Below, one piece after another: positions 6,989 to 15,816 of a stretch of 64,000 bases of DNA. Location: the NCBI GenBank assembly GCA_002479455.1, contig DLNB01000005.1:1-64000 (forward strand), written 5' to 3'. Positions within the stretch are counted from its first letter, which is position 1; every line of letters begins with the position of its first letter. The stretch is from Acetothermia bacterium UBA7521 (lineage in GTDB: Bacteria; Bipolaricaulota; Bipolaricaulia; Bipolaricaulales; Bipolaricaulaceae). The position numbers were made by a program, and so were the translations under genes. A model generated the notes under the pieces. That model made no database searches and had not been told where the DNA came from. It saw only the letters and a program-made list of their open reading frames with translations.

Positions 6989-7993
6989 TCACGAACAGAG
7001 CAGGGTGGGTGCAGGTAGTCCGTCCCGCCCGACGAGAGGCTTGGCGGCGAAGAGACCGGAGTAGATAGCCTCTTCGGTGGCGTCCGCTGCGGCCCGGTAG
7101 AGTTCGCCCATCGCCGCGGAGCGATCCGCGATGAACTCCACCGGGTTGCGATCCTGCCCGCGGGGGATCCGCCAGCCGGTGGAGAAGGCGACGAAGAAGT
7201 CGCCGCTTCCCGTGGTGGCGGGTGCTCCGGTTCGCGCGGCGCCGAGCCCCGCCCGCCGGGCGAGGCGCGCCAGCTGCTCGGGAAGGAGCGGGGCGTCGGT
7301 GGCCAGGACGACGACGAGCGATCCCTTGTCCTCGCTCTCACCCAGTGGTCCAGCCGTTGAGGAGACGTGGAGGCCGAGCGGGGGGCGGAAGTCCTCCCGA
7401 CGGCCCATGTTCGGCAAGGCAAGGGCACCCACGACAAACGATCCCACGGCGCGGGAGGCGGTTCCGATGCCGGACTTGAACCCGAAGGTCACCGTGCCGG
7501 TCCCGGCCCCCACGCACCCTTCGACCACGACCTCCCCAGCCTCGTCCAGGGCCGCCAAAGCATCGGCCTCGGACACTGGCCGGGTCTCGATCGCCGACAA
7601 CCGCGCGTCATTGCACTCCAGTACAACCGGATTCACGGACTTCGCCGCGGGGTAGCGGGCGAGGGTCCAGGTAATCAGGGCGTCCGCACACCGGGGGACG
7701 GCGAGGGTGTTCGTGAGGAGGATTGGCGTCTCCAGCTCCCCGAGGTGGAGGAGCTGCCACAGCCCGACTGCTTTTCCGTGACCGTGAAGGACGAACGCCC
7801 CGGCGGGGAGCGGTTCTGCATACAGATCGCCGGGGGGGAGAACCGAGGTGATCCCGGTGCGAACCGCACCATTGCCTTCTCCGCGGACGATCGTGATGTG
7901 GCCCACACGAACGCCGGGAACGTCAGCGACTGTTCCCCGCGGCCCAGGAGTGAGCCGACCCACGGAGTGCCCGGCCTGGCGGAACGCGTTCAC
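6989..7993 (-). CDS. P1 (DmpA/S58) family self-processing aminopeptidase
   Basis: 334 residues from a GTG that overlaps the stop of the glutamine-synthetase gene (GTGA). The family hallmarks are DVPGVRVGH at about residue 24 and the autoproteolysis site G224-S225 in EDKGSLVVVLATDAPLLP, where Ser becomes the N-terminal nucleophile of the beta subunit. TTGSGDFFVAFSTG follows near 260. DmpA-type enzymes are L-aminopeptidases/D-amidases/esterases, some acting on beta- or D-amino-acid peptides. Third gene of an operon with a U32-like TIM-barrel protein and a glutamine-synthetase homologue, suggesting peptide or amide turnover. No good Shine-Dalgarno sequence is visible, so translation probably depends on coupling. 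Confidence 0.88.
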   Translation of the reverse strand: MNAFRQAGHSVGRLTPGPRGTVADVPGVRVGHITIVRGEGNGAVRTGITSVLPPGDLYAEPLPAGAFVLHGHGKAVGLWQLLHLGELETPILLTNTLAVPRCADALITWTLARYPAAKSVNPVVLECNDARLSAIETRPVSEADALAALDEAGEVVVEGCVGAGTGTVTFGFKSGIGTASRAVGSFVVGALALPNMGRREDFRPPLGLHVSSTAGPLGESEDKGSLVVVLATDAPLLPEQLARLARRAGLGAARTGAPATTGSGDFFVAFSTGWRIPRGQDRNPVEFIADRSAAMGELYRAAADATEEAIYSGLFAAKPLVGRDGLPAPTLLCS

Positions 7994-9354
7994 CCGTAGA
8001 GGAGGAACTCGTACGGATGCGGCCGAGCCGCAACCTCGCGGATCTCGGCCTCCTTGACCGCGATCCATCGCGCGATGAGCTCGTCGGGGAACACCCCGCC
8101 CAACGTGAGGAAGTCGTGGTCCCGCTCCAGGGCGGCGACGGCCTCGCTCAAGCTGCCGGGAAGGGAGACGATCTTCCGTCTCCTGCTGGTCCGTGCGTTG
8201 AGGCTGTCCTCGACCGGCCCCCAGCCTTTGGCCACCGGGTCCAGTCCCTGACGGATCCCATCCACCCCGGCCATCGCACACGCGGCCAGCGCGAGGTACG
8301 GGTTGCAGGTGGGGTCGGGCGGTCGGTACTCGATCCGGGCTTGGGCAGGGTCGGTGATGTAGCCGGGGATGCGCACCGCGGCGGTGCGGTTTGCCCGGCC
8401 GAACGCGAGGTGGACCGGGGCCTCGAAACCCGGGCCCAGCCTCCGGTAGGAGTTCGTGGATGGCGACACGAGGGCGGATAGGGCCCGGCCATGGGCGAGG
8501 ATCCCTCCCACGTAGTGAAATGCCGTCTCGGAGAGGCCCCCCTCGCTAGCGAACAGGTTCTCGCCCTTGGCCACGAGGTGCTGGTGGAAGTGGAGGCCGT
8601 TCCCGGCTTGGTTGTGCATAGGTTTGGGGAGGAAACAGGCCACGAGCCCTTCCTCGGCGGCGAGGCGCGAGATCAGATCCATCGCCATGGCGGTCCAATC
8701 CGCGGCTTCGAGGAGTCTTCCCAGCCCGAGTTCGATCTCCATCTGTCCGAGCGGGCCTCCCTCGTGGTGGTGGTAGCGCACTGGGATCCCCCACCGGCTG
8801 AGGACTTCCACCACGTGCTGGCGCAGGCTGCGGCCGTCATCCTCCGGCCCCCCGGCGTGGTAGCCGGAGCGGGGCCCCGGCACCGCCCGAGGCCCGATCA
8901 TCCCCAGCGGGCTTACCTCGACGTGTTGGCCGAGCGGCGTGTCCTCGGTCCATACCGCGTCGAACAGGTAGAACTCGAGCTCCACTCCGAACCGCGCCTC
9001 ATCCGCGATCCCCGCGCTGGCGAGGAACGCCTCGGCTGCCTTGGCCACGGTCCGCGGGGCCATGGGATGAGGCCCTTCGTCCGGACGGGCGAGGTCGCAC
9101 AGAAGGACCACCGATGGCGGATCGCGGGTCGCGTCCACGCGGGTCGTGGCGAGATCCGGCAGGAGGACGAGGTCTCCGCTCCCCAGTCCGTAGTGCGCAG
9201 CAGCAGCTCCTACGCCCTTGGCGAACGTAGCTGGGGTGAGCTCGCCCGCGGGCAGGGTCAAGCAGCGTAGCCGGCCGAGGAGGTCCGCTGTCCGCAGGTC
9301 CACCCAGCGGAGGTCCTCCGCCTGGATCAGGGCGACGAGCTCGCTGAACGTCAT
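7990..9354 (-). CDS. Glutamine synthetase family protein (GlnA-like ligase)
   Basis: 454 residues with the beta-Grasp N-domain and the GS catalytic domain. Visible motifs are FGVELEFYLFD (ATP/metal glutamates), GQMEIELG, NGLHFHQHL, STNSYRRLGPG and IEYRPPDPTCNPYLALAA. AAGGAGT precedes the chosen ATG; an in-frame GTG two codons earlier is possible. It could be a true glutamine synthetase, but its neighbours, a U32-like protein and a P1 peptidase, are unlike nitrogen-assimilation loci. It may instead be a gamma-glutamyl-amine or peptide ligase of the GS superfamily. It starts 9 nt after the upstream gene and overlaps the peptidase gene. Confidence 0.88.
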   Translation of the reverse strand: MTFSELVALIQAEDLRWVDLRTADLLGRLRCLTLPAGELTPATFAKGVGAAAAHYGLGSGDLVLLPDLATTRVDATRDPPSVVLLCDLARPDEGPHPMAPRTVAKAAEAFLASAGIADEARFGVELEFYLFDAVWTEDTPLGQHVEVSPLGMIGPRAVPGPRSGYHAGGPEDDGRSLRQHVVEVLSRWGIPVRYHHHEGGPLGQMEIELGLGRLLEAADWTAMAMDLISRLAAEEGLVACFLPKPMHNQAGNGLHFHQHLVAKGENLFASEGGLSETAFHYVGGILAHGRALSALVSPSTNSYRRLGPGFEAPVHLAFGRANRTAAVRIPGYITDPAQARIEYRPPDPTCNPYLALAACAMAGVDGIRQGLDPVAKGWGPVEDSLNARTSRRRKIVSLPGSLSEAVAALERDHDFLTLGGVFPDELIARWIAVKEAEIREVAARPHPYEFLLYG

Positions 9355-9363
9355 CACCACTCC

Positions 9364-10314
9364 TTACGGCTTGGGCAGGGCGAGGTCCGCCGGGCCCCAA
9401 TCGGACAGCTTGGCTCCGGGGAGCGACGCTTGGACCAGTTCGTGGATGATCTCGGCGTGCTTCACCTTCTCCCGTCCCCAATCGGCGAGCATCTGCCCCG
9501 ACACCCACGGCTTGTAGAGCGCGCCCGGTCCGACCACGCACGCCGGGCCCGGCTCGAGCTTGAAATAGCACGGGGAGCAGACCCGGACCATCTCCGGCCC
9601 GTCGTAGAACCGGTTGAACCCGCCGAACGAGTCGGTGAGGAAGATGTGGAGGTCCATCGGCAGGCGGACCGCCTGACGGATCGAGGCCAGCTCCGGCAGG
9701 TCGAGGTCCCCCACTGGGTTGAACGTGTTCGCCCCGAGCTGCTCCAGGACTTTGGCCCCGGCAGCGTTCCCGTGTCCAGCGAACACCGACACCTTGAACA
9801 CCACGTCTTTCGGGAGGTCACCCTTGGCCCGCATCTGGGACAAGAGCCACAGCAGCCCCTCGTCCAACACGAGGAACCCGCGGAACCCGACCTCGACCGC
9901 GCGCAGGATGTCGGCGATCACGTAGCGGAGCTGGTCCGAGCCGCGGAACCGCAGGCCGGAGAGGCCCCCCTCCGGCGTGACGAGCTGGCGGCCCGTGTCC
10001 CACCCCGAGCGGGGTCCCGGGGTGAGGATGACCTCTACCTTGGACTCGGCCGCGATCTGGGCGAACTGCTTCAGCTCCGACCGGGTGAGGAGCGTCGCCC
10101 CCATTACCGTGGAGATCATGCGGTGCACGGGGATCTTCCGCTTCTGCGCCTCGTTCACCGTTGCCTCGATGACCTCGGGCCGTTCGATCCCGGAGATCTC
10201 CATCCGGTACTGTGCCCCATCCGGGAACCGGTGAGGGCTGGCCGGTAGATCGTAGGCGTCCCGGCCGGGAATCCCGTGCTTCTCCATGAGTTCCGCTACC
10301 TTTCGCTGATCCAT
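9364..10314 (-). CDS. TIM-barrel protein, possibly U32-peptidase related
   Basis: 316 residues, apparently soluble. The pattern of alternating strands and helices (RMEISGIERPEV, HRMISTVMGATLL, VEVILTPGPRSGWD, GFRGFLVLDEGLL, DVVFKVSVFAGHGNA, MDLHIFLTDSFGG) suggests a TIM barrel. Three cysteines (VCSPCYF and PACVVGPG) near residues 255-270 could bind metal or an Fe-S cluster, as in U32-type proteins. The similarity to U32 is weak and the call is tentative. AGGAGG precedes the ATG. First gene of the operon with the GS homologue and the P1 peptidase, so a shared pathway is likely; the substrate is unknown. Confidence 0.5.
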   Translation of the reverse strand: MDQRKVAELMEKHGIPGRDAYDLPASPHRFPDGAQYRMEISGIERPEVIEATVNEAQKRKIPVHRMISTVMGATLLTRSELKQFAQIAAESKVEVILTPGPRSGWDTGRQLVTPEGGLSGLRFRGSDQLRYVIADILRAVEVGFRGFLVLDEGLLWLLSQMRAKGDLPKDVVFKVSVFAGHGNAAGAKVLEQLGANTFNPVGDLDLPELASIRQAVRLPMDLHIFLTDSFGGFNRFYDGPEMVRVCSPCYFKLEPGPACVVGPGALYKPWVSGQMLADWGREKVKHAEIIHELVQASLPGAKLSDWGPADLALPKP

Positions 10315-10418
10315 CGCGCCTCCTGGCCGATCGGGAAGTGACTCGATGATACCCGCAACCGGGGCCGCGGGGCTCGGTCACGGTTGGGTGACGTGGCCTC
10401 CTGGGGGGAATCGTGCCG

Positions 10419-10447
10419 TAGCCGAGCGCGTCTCCGGAAGCTATACT
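10419..10447 (+). promoter_or_regulatory. Possible promoter of the ABC exporter operon
   Basis: A good -10 box TATACT (10442-10447) with a weak -35 (TAGCCG, 17-nt spacer) lies 71 nt before the first gene of the operon, in the gap between divergent genes. Confidence 0.35.
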
Positions 10448-10518
10448 CCTGATGAACCCCGCCGCCGCGGGGAACCCAGATCGGGTCCGCCAGATCGCGG
10501 GCACGAAGGAGGTAGGTG

Positions 10519-10866
10519 ATGGGCAACGTCCAGTGGGTCGACCTGCCGCCGTGGGCGCTGGCGGGCATCGTGGTGTTGGGTCTCGCCCAGCTTTCCCTGC
10601 AGGTTCTCGCGCTCGTGACGCTCTTCCGGACTCCGGAAGAGAGGCTGGTCGGCGGACGGCGGTGGGTGTGGATTGTCGCCATCGTGTTCGGGCAGTTCGT
10701 CGGGCCGATCGTCTTCTTCTCGGCCGCCCGCAAGCCGCCGGTCCAGGAGGACCCGCTCCAGGACTCCTCGGATTCCGACGCTCCTGCGCAGGCGAAGGCG
10801 CGGCAGGCAGCTGACCTCTTGTACGGTAACTCGTCCAGAACAAAAGGCCATCGCGACGAGCGATGA
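10519..10866 (+). CDS. PLDc_N-type small membrane protein
   Basis: 115 residues. Two membrane helices (about 10-35 and 50-68) flank a short loop, with WVWIVAIVFGQFVGPIVFF typical of the PLD-nuclease N-terminal (PLDc_N) domain, here standing alone. The C-terminal half is polar and probably disordered. GGAGGT precedes the ATG. The stop overlaps the ATG of the ABC ATPase (ATGA). Small PLDc_N proteins are often found ahead of ABC-2 exporters and may be accessory subunits; their function is not established. Confidence 0.8.
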   Translation: MGNVQWVDLPPWALAGIVVLGLAQLSLQVLALVTLFRTPEERLVGGRRWVWIVAIVFGQFVGPIVFFSAARKPPVQEDPLQDSSDSDAPAQAKARQAADLLYGNSSRTKGHRDER

Positions 10867-11789
10867 CGCCCGCCATCGAGCTCCACGATCTCACCAAGCT
10901 CTACGGACCGGTGCGCGCACTGGACGGGGTCTGTCTTGATGTTCCTTCGGGTTCGGTGTTCGGGTTCCTCGGGCCGAACGGGGCAGGGAAGACGACGACC
11001 CTCAGGATCCTCACCGGGCTCGCCCGGCCAAGCTCGGGCGGCGCCCGCGTGCTCGGCCACGACGTCGTCACCGCGACGAACCAGGTACGGGCGGCGATCG
11101 GCTACCTCCCGGATGTTCCCGGCTTCTACCCGTGGATGACGGGACGGGAGCTCCTGCGGTTCGCGGGCCGCCTGTTCGGGCTGTCGGGCCACACGCTCAC
11201 CGCCCGAGTGGACGCCCTTCTCGACCTGGCCGGCCTCGCTGGGGTCAAGACGCGCGTGGGGGGGTACTCGCGGGGGATGAAGCAACGGTTGGGCGTGGCC
11301 CAGGCGTTGATCAACGCTCCATCCGTGCTCATGCTCGACGAGCCGACGTCGGCCCTCGACCCGATCGGGAGGAAAGCTGTGCTGGACATGATCGCCTCTC
11401 TCGCCGGACGAACGACGGTGTTCTTCTCGACCCACATCCTGTCCGACGTGGAGCGGGTGTGCGACACAGTGGCGATCCTCCACCGGGGGAGGGTCGCGGC
11501 CCAGGCCCGGATCGGGGAGCTGAAGTCCCGTTACGGGATGCAGAAGATCGCCGTCGAGGCGACTCCGTCGGCCGAACCTCTCGCAGCGGCGCTTGCCCAT
11601 GCACCGTGGGTATCGGCGGTCGAGCGCCCGTCGGACGACCGGGTCGTGCTCGCCGTTAACGATGTGCAGCGCGCCCAGCGGGAGATCCCCGCTACGGCTG
11701 TGGCGCAGGGCGTGGGGATCCGGCGGCTGGAAACGGTCGAGGTGAGCCTAGAGGACGTGTTCGTAGACCTGGTGGGGGTGGAGCGATGA
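10863..11789 (+). CDS. ABC-2 type exporter, ATP-binding subunit
   Basis: 308 residues. Walker A GPNGAGKTT (37-45), signature YSRGMKQRLG, Walker B VLMLDEPTSALDP, and a C-terminal domain of about 90 residues as in NatA/DrrA/CcmA-type exporters. It energises the permease encoded directly downstream (4-nt ATGA overlap). The substrate is unknown; export of a drug, lipid or ion is typical of the family. Confidence 0.93.
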   Translation: MTPAIELHDLTKLYGPVRALDGVCLDVPSGSVFGFLGPNGAGKTTTLRILTGLARPSSGGARVLGHDVVTATNQVRAAIGYLPDVPGFYPWMTGRELLRFAGRLFGLSGHTLTARVDALLDLAGLAGVKTRVGGYSRGMKQRLGVAQALINAPSVLMLDEPTSALDPIGRKAVLDMIASLAGRTTVFFSTHILSDVERVCDTVAILHRGRVAAQARIGELKSRYGMQKIAVEATPSAEPLAAALAHAPWVSAVERPSDDRVVLAVNDVQRAQREIPATAVAQGVGIRRLETVEVSLEDVFVDLVGVER

Positions 11790-12547
11790 CCGGGTTCCAG
11801 GCGTTCCTCGGTAAGGAGCTCTGGGAGATCCTACGCACATGGCGTATCTGGGTCTTACCCGGGATCGTCCTTTTCTTCGCCGTCACCGGACCGGTGATCG
11901 CCCGGTTCACGCCGCAGCTCCTCCAGGCGGTGGCTCCGGACACGGGCCTCGTGATCCAGATCCCGGATCCGACGTTCCTCGACGCCTACCTTCAGTGGAC
12001 GAAGAACCTCGTGCAGATCGTCACGTTCGCGATCATCATCATCTTCGCGGGAGCGGTGTCGGCGGAACGCAGGTCGGGCACGGCGGTGCTCGCGCTCACG
12101 AAACCCCTCAGCCGCTCCGCGTTCGTCGTCGCCAAGTACCTCGCCCAAGGCGCGCTTCTCATCGGGACCGTGGCGGTGGGCGCCGCGATCACCTGGGCCC
12201 TCACCTACACCGTATTCGGTGAGGCCCCTTGGAGGCCCCTCGCCCAAGCGACTGGGGTGTGGCTTGTCTGGGGGCTGATGATCCTCGGGATCATGGTCTT
12301 CCTGTCGTCCCTCGTGGGCTCTCAGGCCGGTGCCGCCGGCCTCGGCTTGGGCGCGTTCGTGCTCCTCTCAATTGCCTCGATCTGGGACCTGGCTGTGCGG
12401 TACAGCCCGGCTGGGCTCCTCGGCGCTCCCACAGACATCCTCGTGGGCCGCGCCGGGTATCTCTTGTGGCCGGTCGTCACGGGGTTCGCCCTCACCGGGG
12501 TTGCCCTCGCCAAAGCGGTGTGGGCCTTTTCCCGCAAGGAGCTGTAG
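11786..12547 (+). CDS. ABC-2 type exporter, permease subunit
   Basis: 253 residues with about six membrane helices in the ABC-2 (NosY/NatB-like) layout. Conserved features are the N-terminal FLGKELWEILRTWRIWVLPG and the loop AERRSGTAVLALTKPLSRSAFVVAKYLAQ. Third gene of the PLDc_N-ATPase-permease operon, translationally coupled to the ATPase. A hairpin lies just after it, facing the convergent SLC13 gene. Confidence 0.9.
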   Translation: MTGFQAFLGKELWEILRTWRIWVLPGIVLFFAVTGPVIARFTPQLLQAVAPDTGLVIQIPDPTFLDAYLQWTKNLVQIVTFAIIIIFAGAVSAERRSGTAVLALTKPLSRSAFVVAKYLAQGALLIGTVAVGAAITWALTYTVFGEAPWRPLAQATGVWLVWGLMILGIMVFLSSLVGSQAGAAGLGLGAFVLLSIASIWDLAVRYSPAGLLGAPTDILVGRAGYLLWPVVTGFALTGVALAKAVWAFSRKEL

Positions 12548-12562
12548 GAGCGTTATGGGATC

Positions 12563-12583
12563 GCCGCTCAACCTCAGAGCGGC
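12563..12583. terminator. Hairpin between convergent genes
   Basis: Perfect 7-bp stem GCCGCTC / GAGCGGC with a 7-nt loop that contains the stop codon of the SLC13 gene. No T-tract; a possible two-way terminator. Confidence 0.35.
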
Positions 12584-14403
12584 CACACCCGCAGGAGGAG
12601 CGGGACCGCCACTGCCACTGCGATCACCTGAAGCGGGAGGCCGAGGGGCCAGTAGTCGCCGAACCGGAACCCGCCGGGTCCGAGGATGAGGGGGTTGTTC
12701 TGGTGGGCGATGGGCGTAATGAACGAGGACGAGGCCCCAACCGCGACGGCCATCAGGAACGGGTCCGCTTTCAACCCAAGCTGCGCGGCAGCGCCGAGGG
12801 CGATCGGGCACATCACCGCCGCGGTGGCCGCGTTGTTGAGCACAGCCGAAAGGAGCATCGTCACCACGAGGACTACCGCCAGGGCGACCGCTGCGTCTCC
12901 CTGGCCTACGATCCTCAGGAGAGACTTCGCGATCAGCCCCGCCGCGCCGGTGCTCTCCATCGCCCCCGCTACCGGGATCAGCGCTCCGAGGAGCACGATG
13001 ACCGGCCAGTCGATCGCGTCGTAGACCGCACGCGTGGACACGGTGCGCAGCGCTAGCGAGGCAAGGACGCCGGCGGCGAACGCCACCGCGGCAGGAAGAA
13101 GGCCAATCGCGGCGATGAAGACCGCCAGGCCCATGATGAGGGACGCGGTGAGCGCCTTGCGTCGGTCGGGAATGCGCAGCGAGCGCTCCGCCAGGGGGAC
13201 GCACCCAAACTGCCCTGCGAAGCCGGCCAAGGCGTCTGCAGGCCCCTGCAGGAGGAGCACGTCGCCCGCCTTGAGCGCCATCGTCCGCAGCCGGGCCAGC
13301 GACCTCCGCCCCTGGCGCGACACGGCGATAAGGTTGATCCCGTACCGCGTGCGAAGGAGGAGGTCCCGGGCCGAGCGGCCCTCCAGGCCTGAATCGGGCA
13401 GCACCGCGTACTCCACGAGCATGATCTCCTCTGCAACGGCCGCCCTCTCGTCTCCTTCCGCGTCCGCCCCCTTCGCGCTGTCCTGTGCTGCTTCTCCCTT
13501 GGCGGCTCTATCCTCCTTCGCTTCCTCGAGCTTCAGGCCGAGGCTCGACAGCACGTTCGCCAGCGCCTCCGCCTGGGCCTCGATGAGGAGGATGTCCCCG
13601 GCGCGAACGACCCACCGCCGGTTGGGGGCGGTGACGCGCACCCCGTTCCGTACGAAGCTCACGATTTGGGCGTCTGCCTCCTCCAGCATGTCCTCGACCT
13701 GGCGCAACGTCATGCCCGCAACCTTGCTCCCCTCCTCCACGCGGGCTTCGGTGAGATAGGCCGCGAGGTCGAACCCCTCGGAGGAGGCCCCCTTGCGTGC
13801 TGGGACGAGCCGCCACCCGACGAGCGCGATGAAGAGCACTCCCGCTCCCGCCACCGCCAACCCGACTGGGGCGAAGTCGAACATCGCGAACCCGCCGGCG
13901 CCGCTTTGGGCACGGAACGCGGACACGATGAGGTTGGGCGGGGTTCCGATGAGGGTCGTCATCCCGCCGAGGATTGAGCCGAACGCGAGCGGCATCAACA
14001 CCCGTCCCGGAGGGACCCCCTGCCGGGTTGCGATCTGGAGGGAGACGGGCATGAGGAGGGCGAGCGCGCCCACGTTGTTCATCACGCTCGACAGGAGCGC
14101 AGCCAGCCCGGTCAGGGCACCGATCATCAGCGTGGGACCGACCTTGAGCTTGAGGATGCGCCGGGTGAGAACGTCCACTGCGCCCGAGGACTGAAGGCTA
14201 CCACTGAGGACGAGCACGCAGGCCACCGTGATCACCGCCGGGTGACCGAACCCGGCGAAGGCATCCCCCGCTGGCACCACGCCCACGAGGACACAGGCGA
14301 GAAGGGCTCCCAGGGCGACCATGTCGTGGCGCCAGCGGCCCCACAGGAACCCGCCCAGGGTGGCGGCCAGGATGCCCATGATGAGGATCTGGTGACCGGT
14401 CAT
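12574..14403 (-). CDS. SLC13/DASS-family anion transporter with two RCK_C domains
   Basis: 609 residues. An N-terminal membrane half (1-195) carries SSVMNNVGALALLMPV and MTTLIGTPPNLIVSAF. Two cytosolic TrkA-C/RCK_C domains follow (about 210-290 and 325-410), then a C-terminal membrane half (420-609) with the second NNAATAAVM motif. This is the SLC13-type Na+-coupled symporter architecture with regulatory RCK_C inserts, found in bacterial sulfate, phosphate or dicarboxylate permeases. GAAGGAGGAG precedes the ATG. A Lys/Glu/Ala-rich linker (about 295-315) separates the RCK_C domains. The substrate anion cannot be assigned. Apparently monocistronic. Confidence 0.9.
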   Translation of the reverse strand: MTGHQILIMGILAATLGGFLWGRWRHDMVALGALLACVLVGVVPAGDAFAGFGHPAVITVACVLVLSGSLQSSGAVDVLTRRILKLKVGPTLMIGALTGLAALLSSVMNNVGALALLMPVSLQIATRQGVPPGRVLMPLAFGSILGGMTTLIGTPPNLIVSAFRAQSGAGGFAMFDFAPVGLAVAGAGVLFIALVGWRLVPARKGASSEGFDLAAYLTEARVEEGSKVAGMTLRQVEDMLEEADAQIVSFVRNGVRVTAPNRRWVVRAGDILLIEAQAEALANVLSSLGLKLEEAKEDRAAKGEAAQDSAKGADAEGDERAAVAEEIMLVEYAVLPDSGLEGRSARDLLLRTRYGINLIAVSRQGRRSLARLRTMALKAGDVLLLQGPADALAGFAGQFGCVPLAERSLRIPDRRKALTASLIMGLAVFIAAIGLLPAAVAFAAGVLASLALRTVSTRAVYDAIDWPVIVLLGALIPVAGAMESTGAAGLIAKSLLRIVGQGDAAVALAVVLVVTMLLSAVLNNAATAAVMCPIALGAAAQLGLKADPFLMAVAVGASSSFITPIAHQNNPLILGPGGFRFGDYWPLGLPLQVIAVAVAVPLLLRVWPL

Positions 14404-14466
14404 CGTCTGCTCCTCCTTCGCACGGGGACAGCCGATTGTAGCAACTGGACTGCGCAGGGGCCGGGG

Positions 14467-15816
14467 CTACCGCGCGGAGGTCGCAGCGTCTTCACGCACG
14501 AACCGCTTGAACTTCCGGTTGTCCGGGGGGAGCGGGATTTTCTCGAATCGAACCCGCACCGGCGCAGCGATCCCGAACGCGGAGAGCTCCGTCCGGAACC
14601 TCTGCACGAGGGCAGCCTCTACCGCAGCCTGGTCGCCTTCCCCCGTTGTCTCCACGATGACGTCCAGATCGTCGGCGCCGTGTTGCTCCACCCGGTATTC
14701 GCGGATCGCGTCGCTCGAGGTGATGATCCAGCGGCTGATGAGGTCCGGGAACACGGGGCGCAGTGTCCCGTCGGGCGTTCGGAACACGAACACGTCGTCG
14801 TTCCGCCCGATGACCTTGGCGATCGTGCGGAAGCGGCTCCCGCAGGGGCAGGGCCCGCCCAGCTCCACGAGGTCGTTCATCTCGTACCGAATGAGCGGCT
14901 GAACGGTGTTGAGGAGGTTCGTGACGATCATCCTCCGCGCTGTCTCCCCCGGCTCCGTGACTGGATCTCCGCCCTCGTCGAACAGCTCGACGTACACAAG
15001 GTCCTCGTTGAGGTGGAGGGTCCCGCGGCGGCAGGCGCTCCCGATCGGACCCTCGCTCGCCTGGTAGATCTCGACCACCGGGCACCCGAACGCCCGCTGG
15101 AGCCGCTCCTTTTCTTCCCGTTCCAGGACATCGGCGTAGGACACGACGCGCTTCGGCGTGACGCGGATCTTCCCGATGTGCGGGAGGAGGACCCGCAGGA
15201 GCGACGGCGGGGCCATGAGGACGTTGATCCGGTCCGCGTTCATCCGCTCTACGATCTCCGTTGGGTCGGTCATTGTGCTCAGGTAGGTCAGGGAGATGAG
15301 CGGCGCGTGGATGTCGGCGAATCCCTGGCTGAACACGCGGAGAAGGAACAGGATCCGGAACGGAAGCAGACGGAGGGGGATCCCTCCCCGGGCGAGAAAC
15401 ACCGCGGGCAACCGTTCTGTCAGGGACTTGGGTGTGACGTAGATCCCCTTGGCCCCGCTCGTCCCACTCGACAGCCCCACCACGTACTCCCCCGCATAGT
15501 AGCCGAGGTAGTCCCGGGCGAGTTCCTTCTCCACCGCGTACGTGACCAGCTCATCTTTCTTCAGGCCCGCCGTGTTGAGGCGGTCGAAGTTCTCCATCAT
15601 CGCCGCCTTGTGGATCGTGGGGAGCTGGGCGAACTCGGCGAGCGACCGGACCTCGCGATCGCGGTAGCGGTCCTGGTAGAACGGGCTCTTCTCCCGCACG
15701 ACCGCGAGGAGCGCTTCGACCGCCCGCCACTGGTGCTGATGGATGTTCTCCCAGGTGTACCCGTAGAACCGCCGCTGGAGGGTCACGTAGTCGGCGAGGG
15801 AGCGGAAGGGGTTCAT
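14467..15816 (-). CDS. Phenylacetate-CoA-ligase-like adenylate-forming enzyme
   Basis: 449 residues. The AMP-binding P-loop is SSGTSGAKG (116-124). Further PaaK-type features are YQASEGPIGSAC, NTVQPLIRYEMNDLVELG and the CPCGSRF cysteines. The C-terminal lid runs from about 335 (VIGRNDDVFVF). It is related to phenylacetate-CoA ligase and coenzyme F390 synthetase and should activate a carboxylic acid as acyl-adenylate or CoA ester in the cytosol. The ATG overlaps the stop of the membrane acyltransferase gene (ATGA), so the two probably act together: activated acyl donor plus membrane transferase. The substrate is unknown. Confidence 0.88.
   Translation of the reverse strand: MNPFRSLADYVTLQRRFYGYTWENIHQHQWRAVEALLAVVREKSPFYQDRYRDREVRSLAEFAQLPTIHKAAMMENFDRLNTAGLKKDELVTYAVEKELARDYLGYYAGEYVVGLSSGTSGAKGIYVTPKSLTERLPAVFLARGGIPLRLLPFRILFLLRVFSQGFADIHAPLISLTYLSTMTDPTEIVERMNADRINVLMAPPSLLRVLLPHIGKIRVTPKRVVSYADVLEREEKERLQRAFGCPVVEIYQASEGPIGSACRRGTLHLNEDLVYVELFDEGGDPVTEPGETARRMIVTNLLNTVQPLIRYEMNDLVELGGPCPCGSRFRTIAKVIGRNDDVFVFRTPDGTLRPVFPDLISRWIITSSDAIREYRVEQHGADDLDVIVETTGEGDQAAVEAALVQRFRTELSAFGIAAPVRVRFEKIPLPPDNRKFKRFVREDAATSAR

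Noticed and set aside
6989..8281. 430-residue version of the P1 peptidase
   Set aside because: The first 96 residues are antisense-like sequence inside the glutamine-synthetase gene and unrelated to the family; the GTG overlapping the GS stop gives the normal length.
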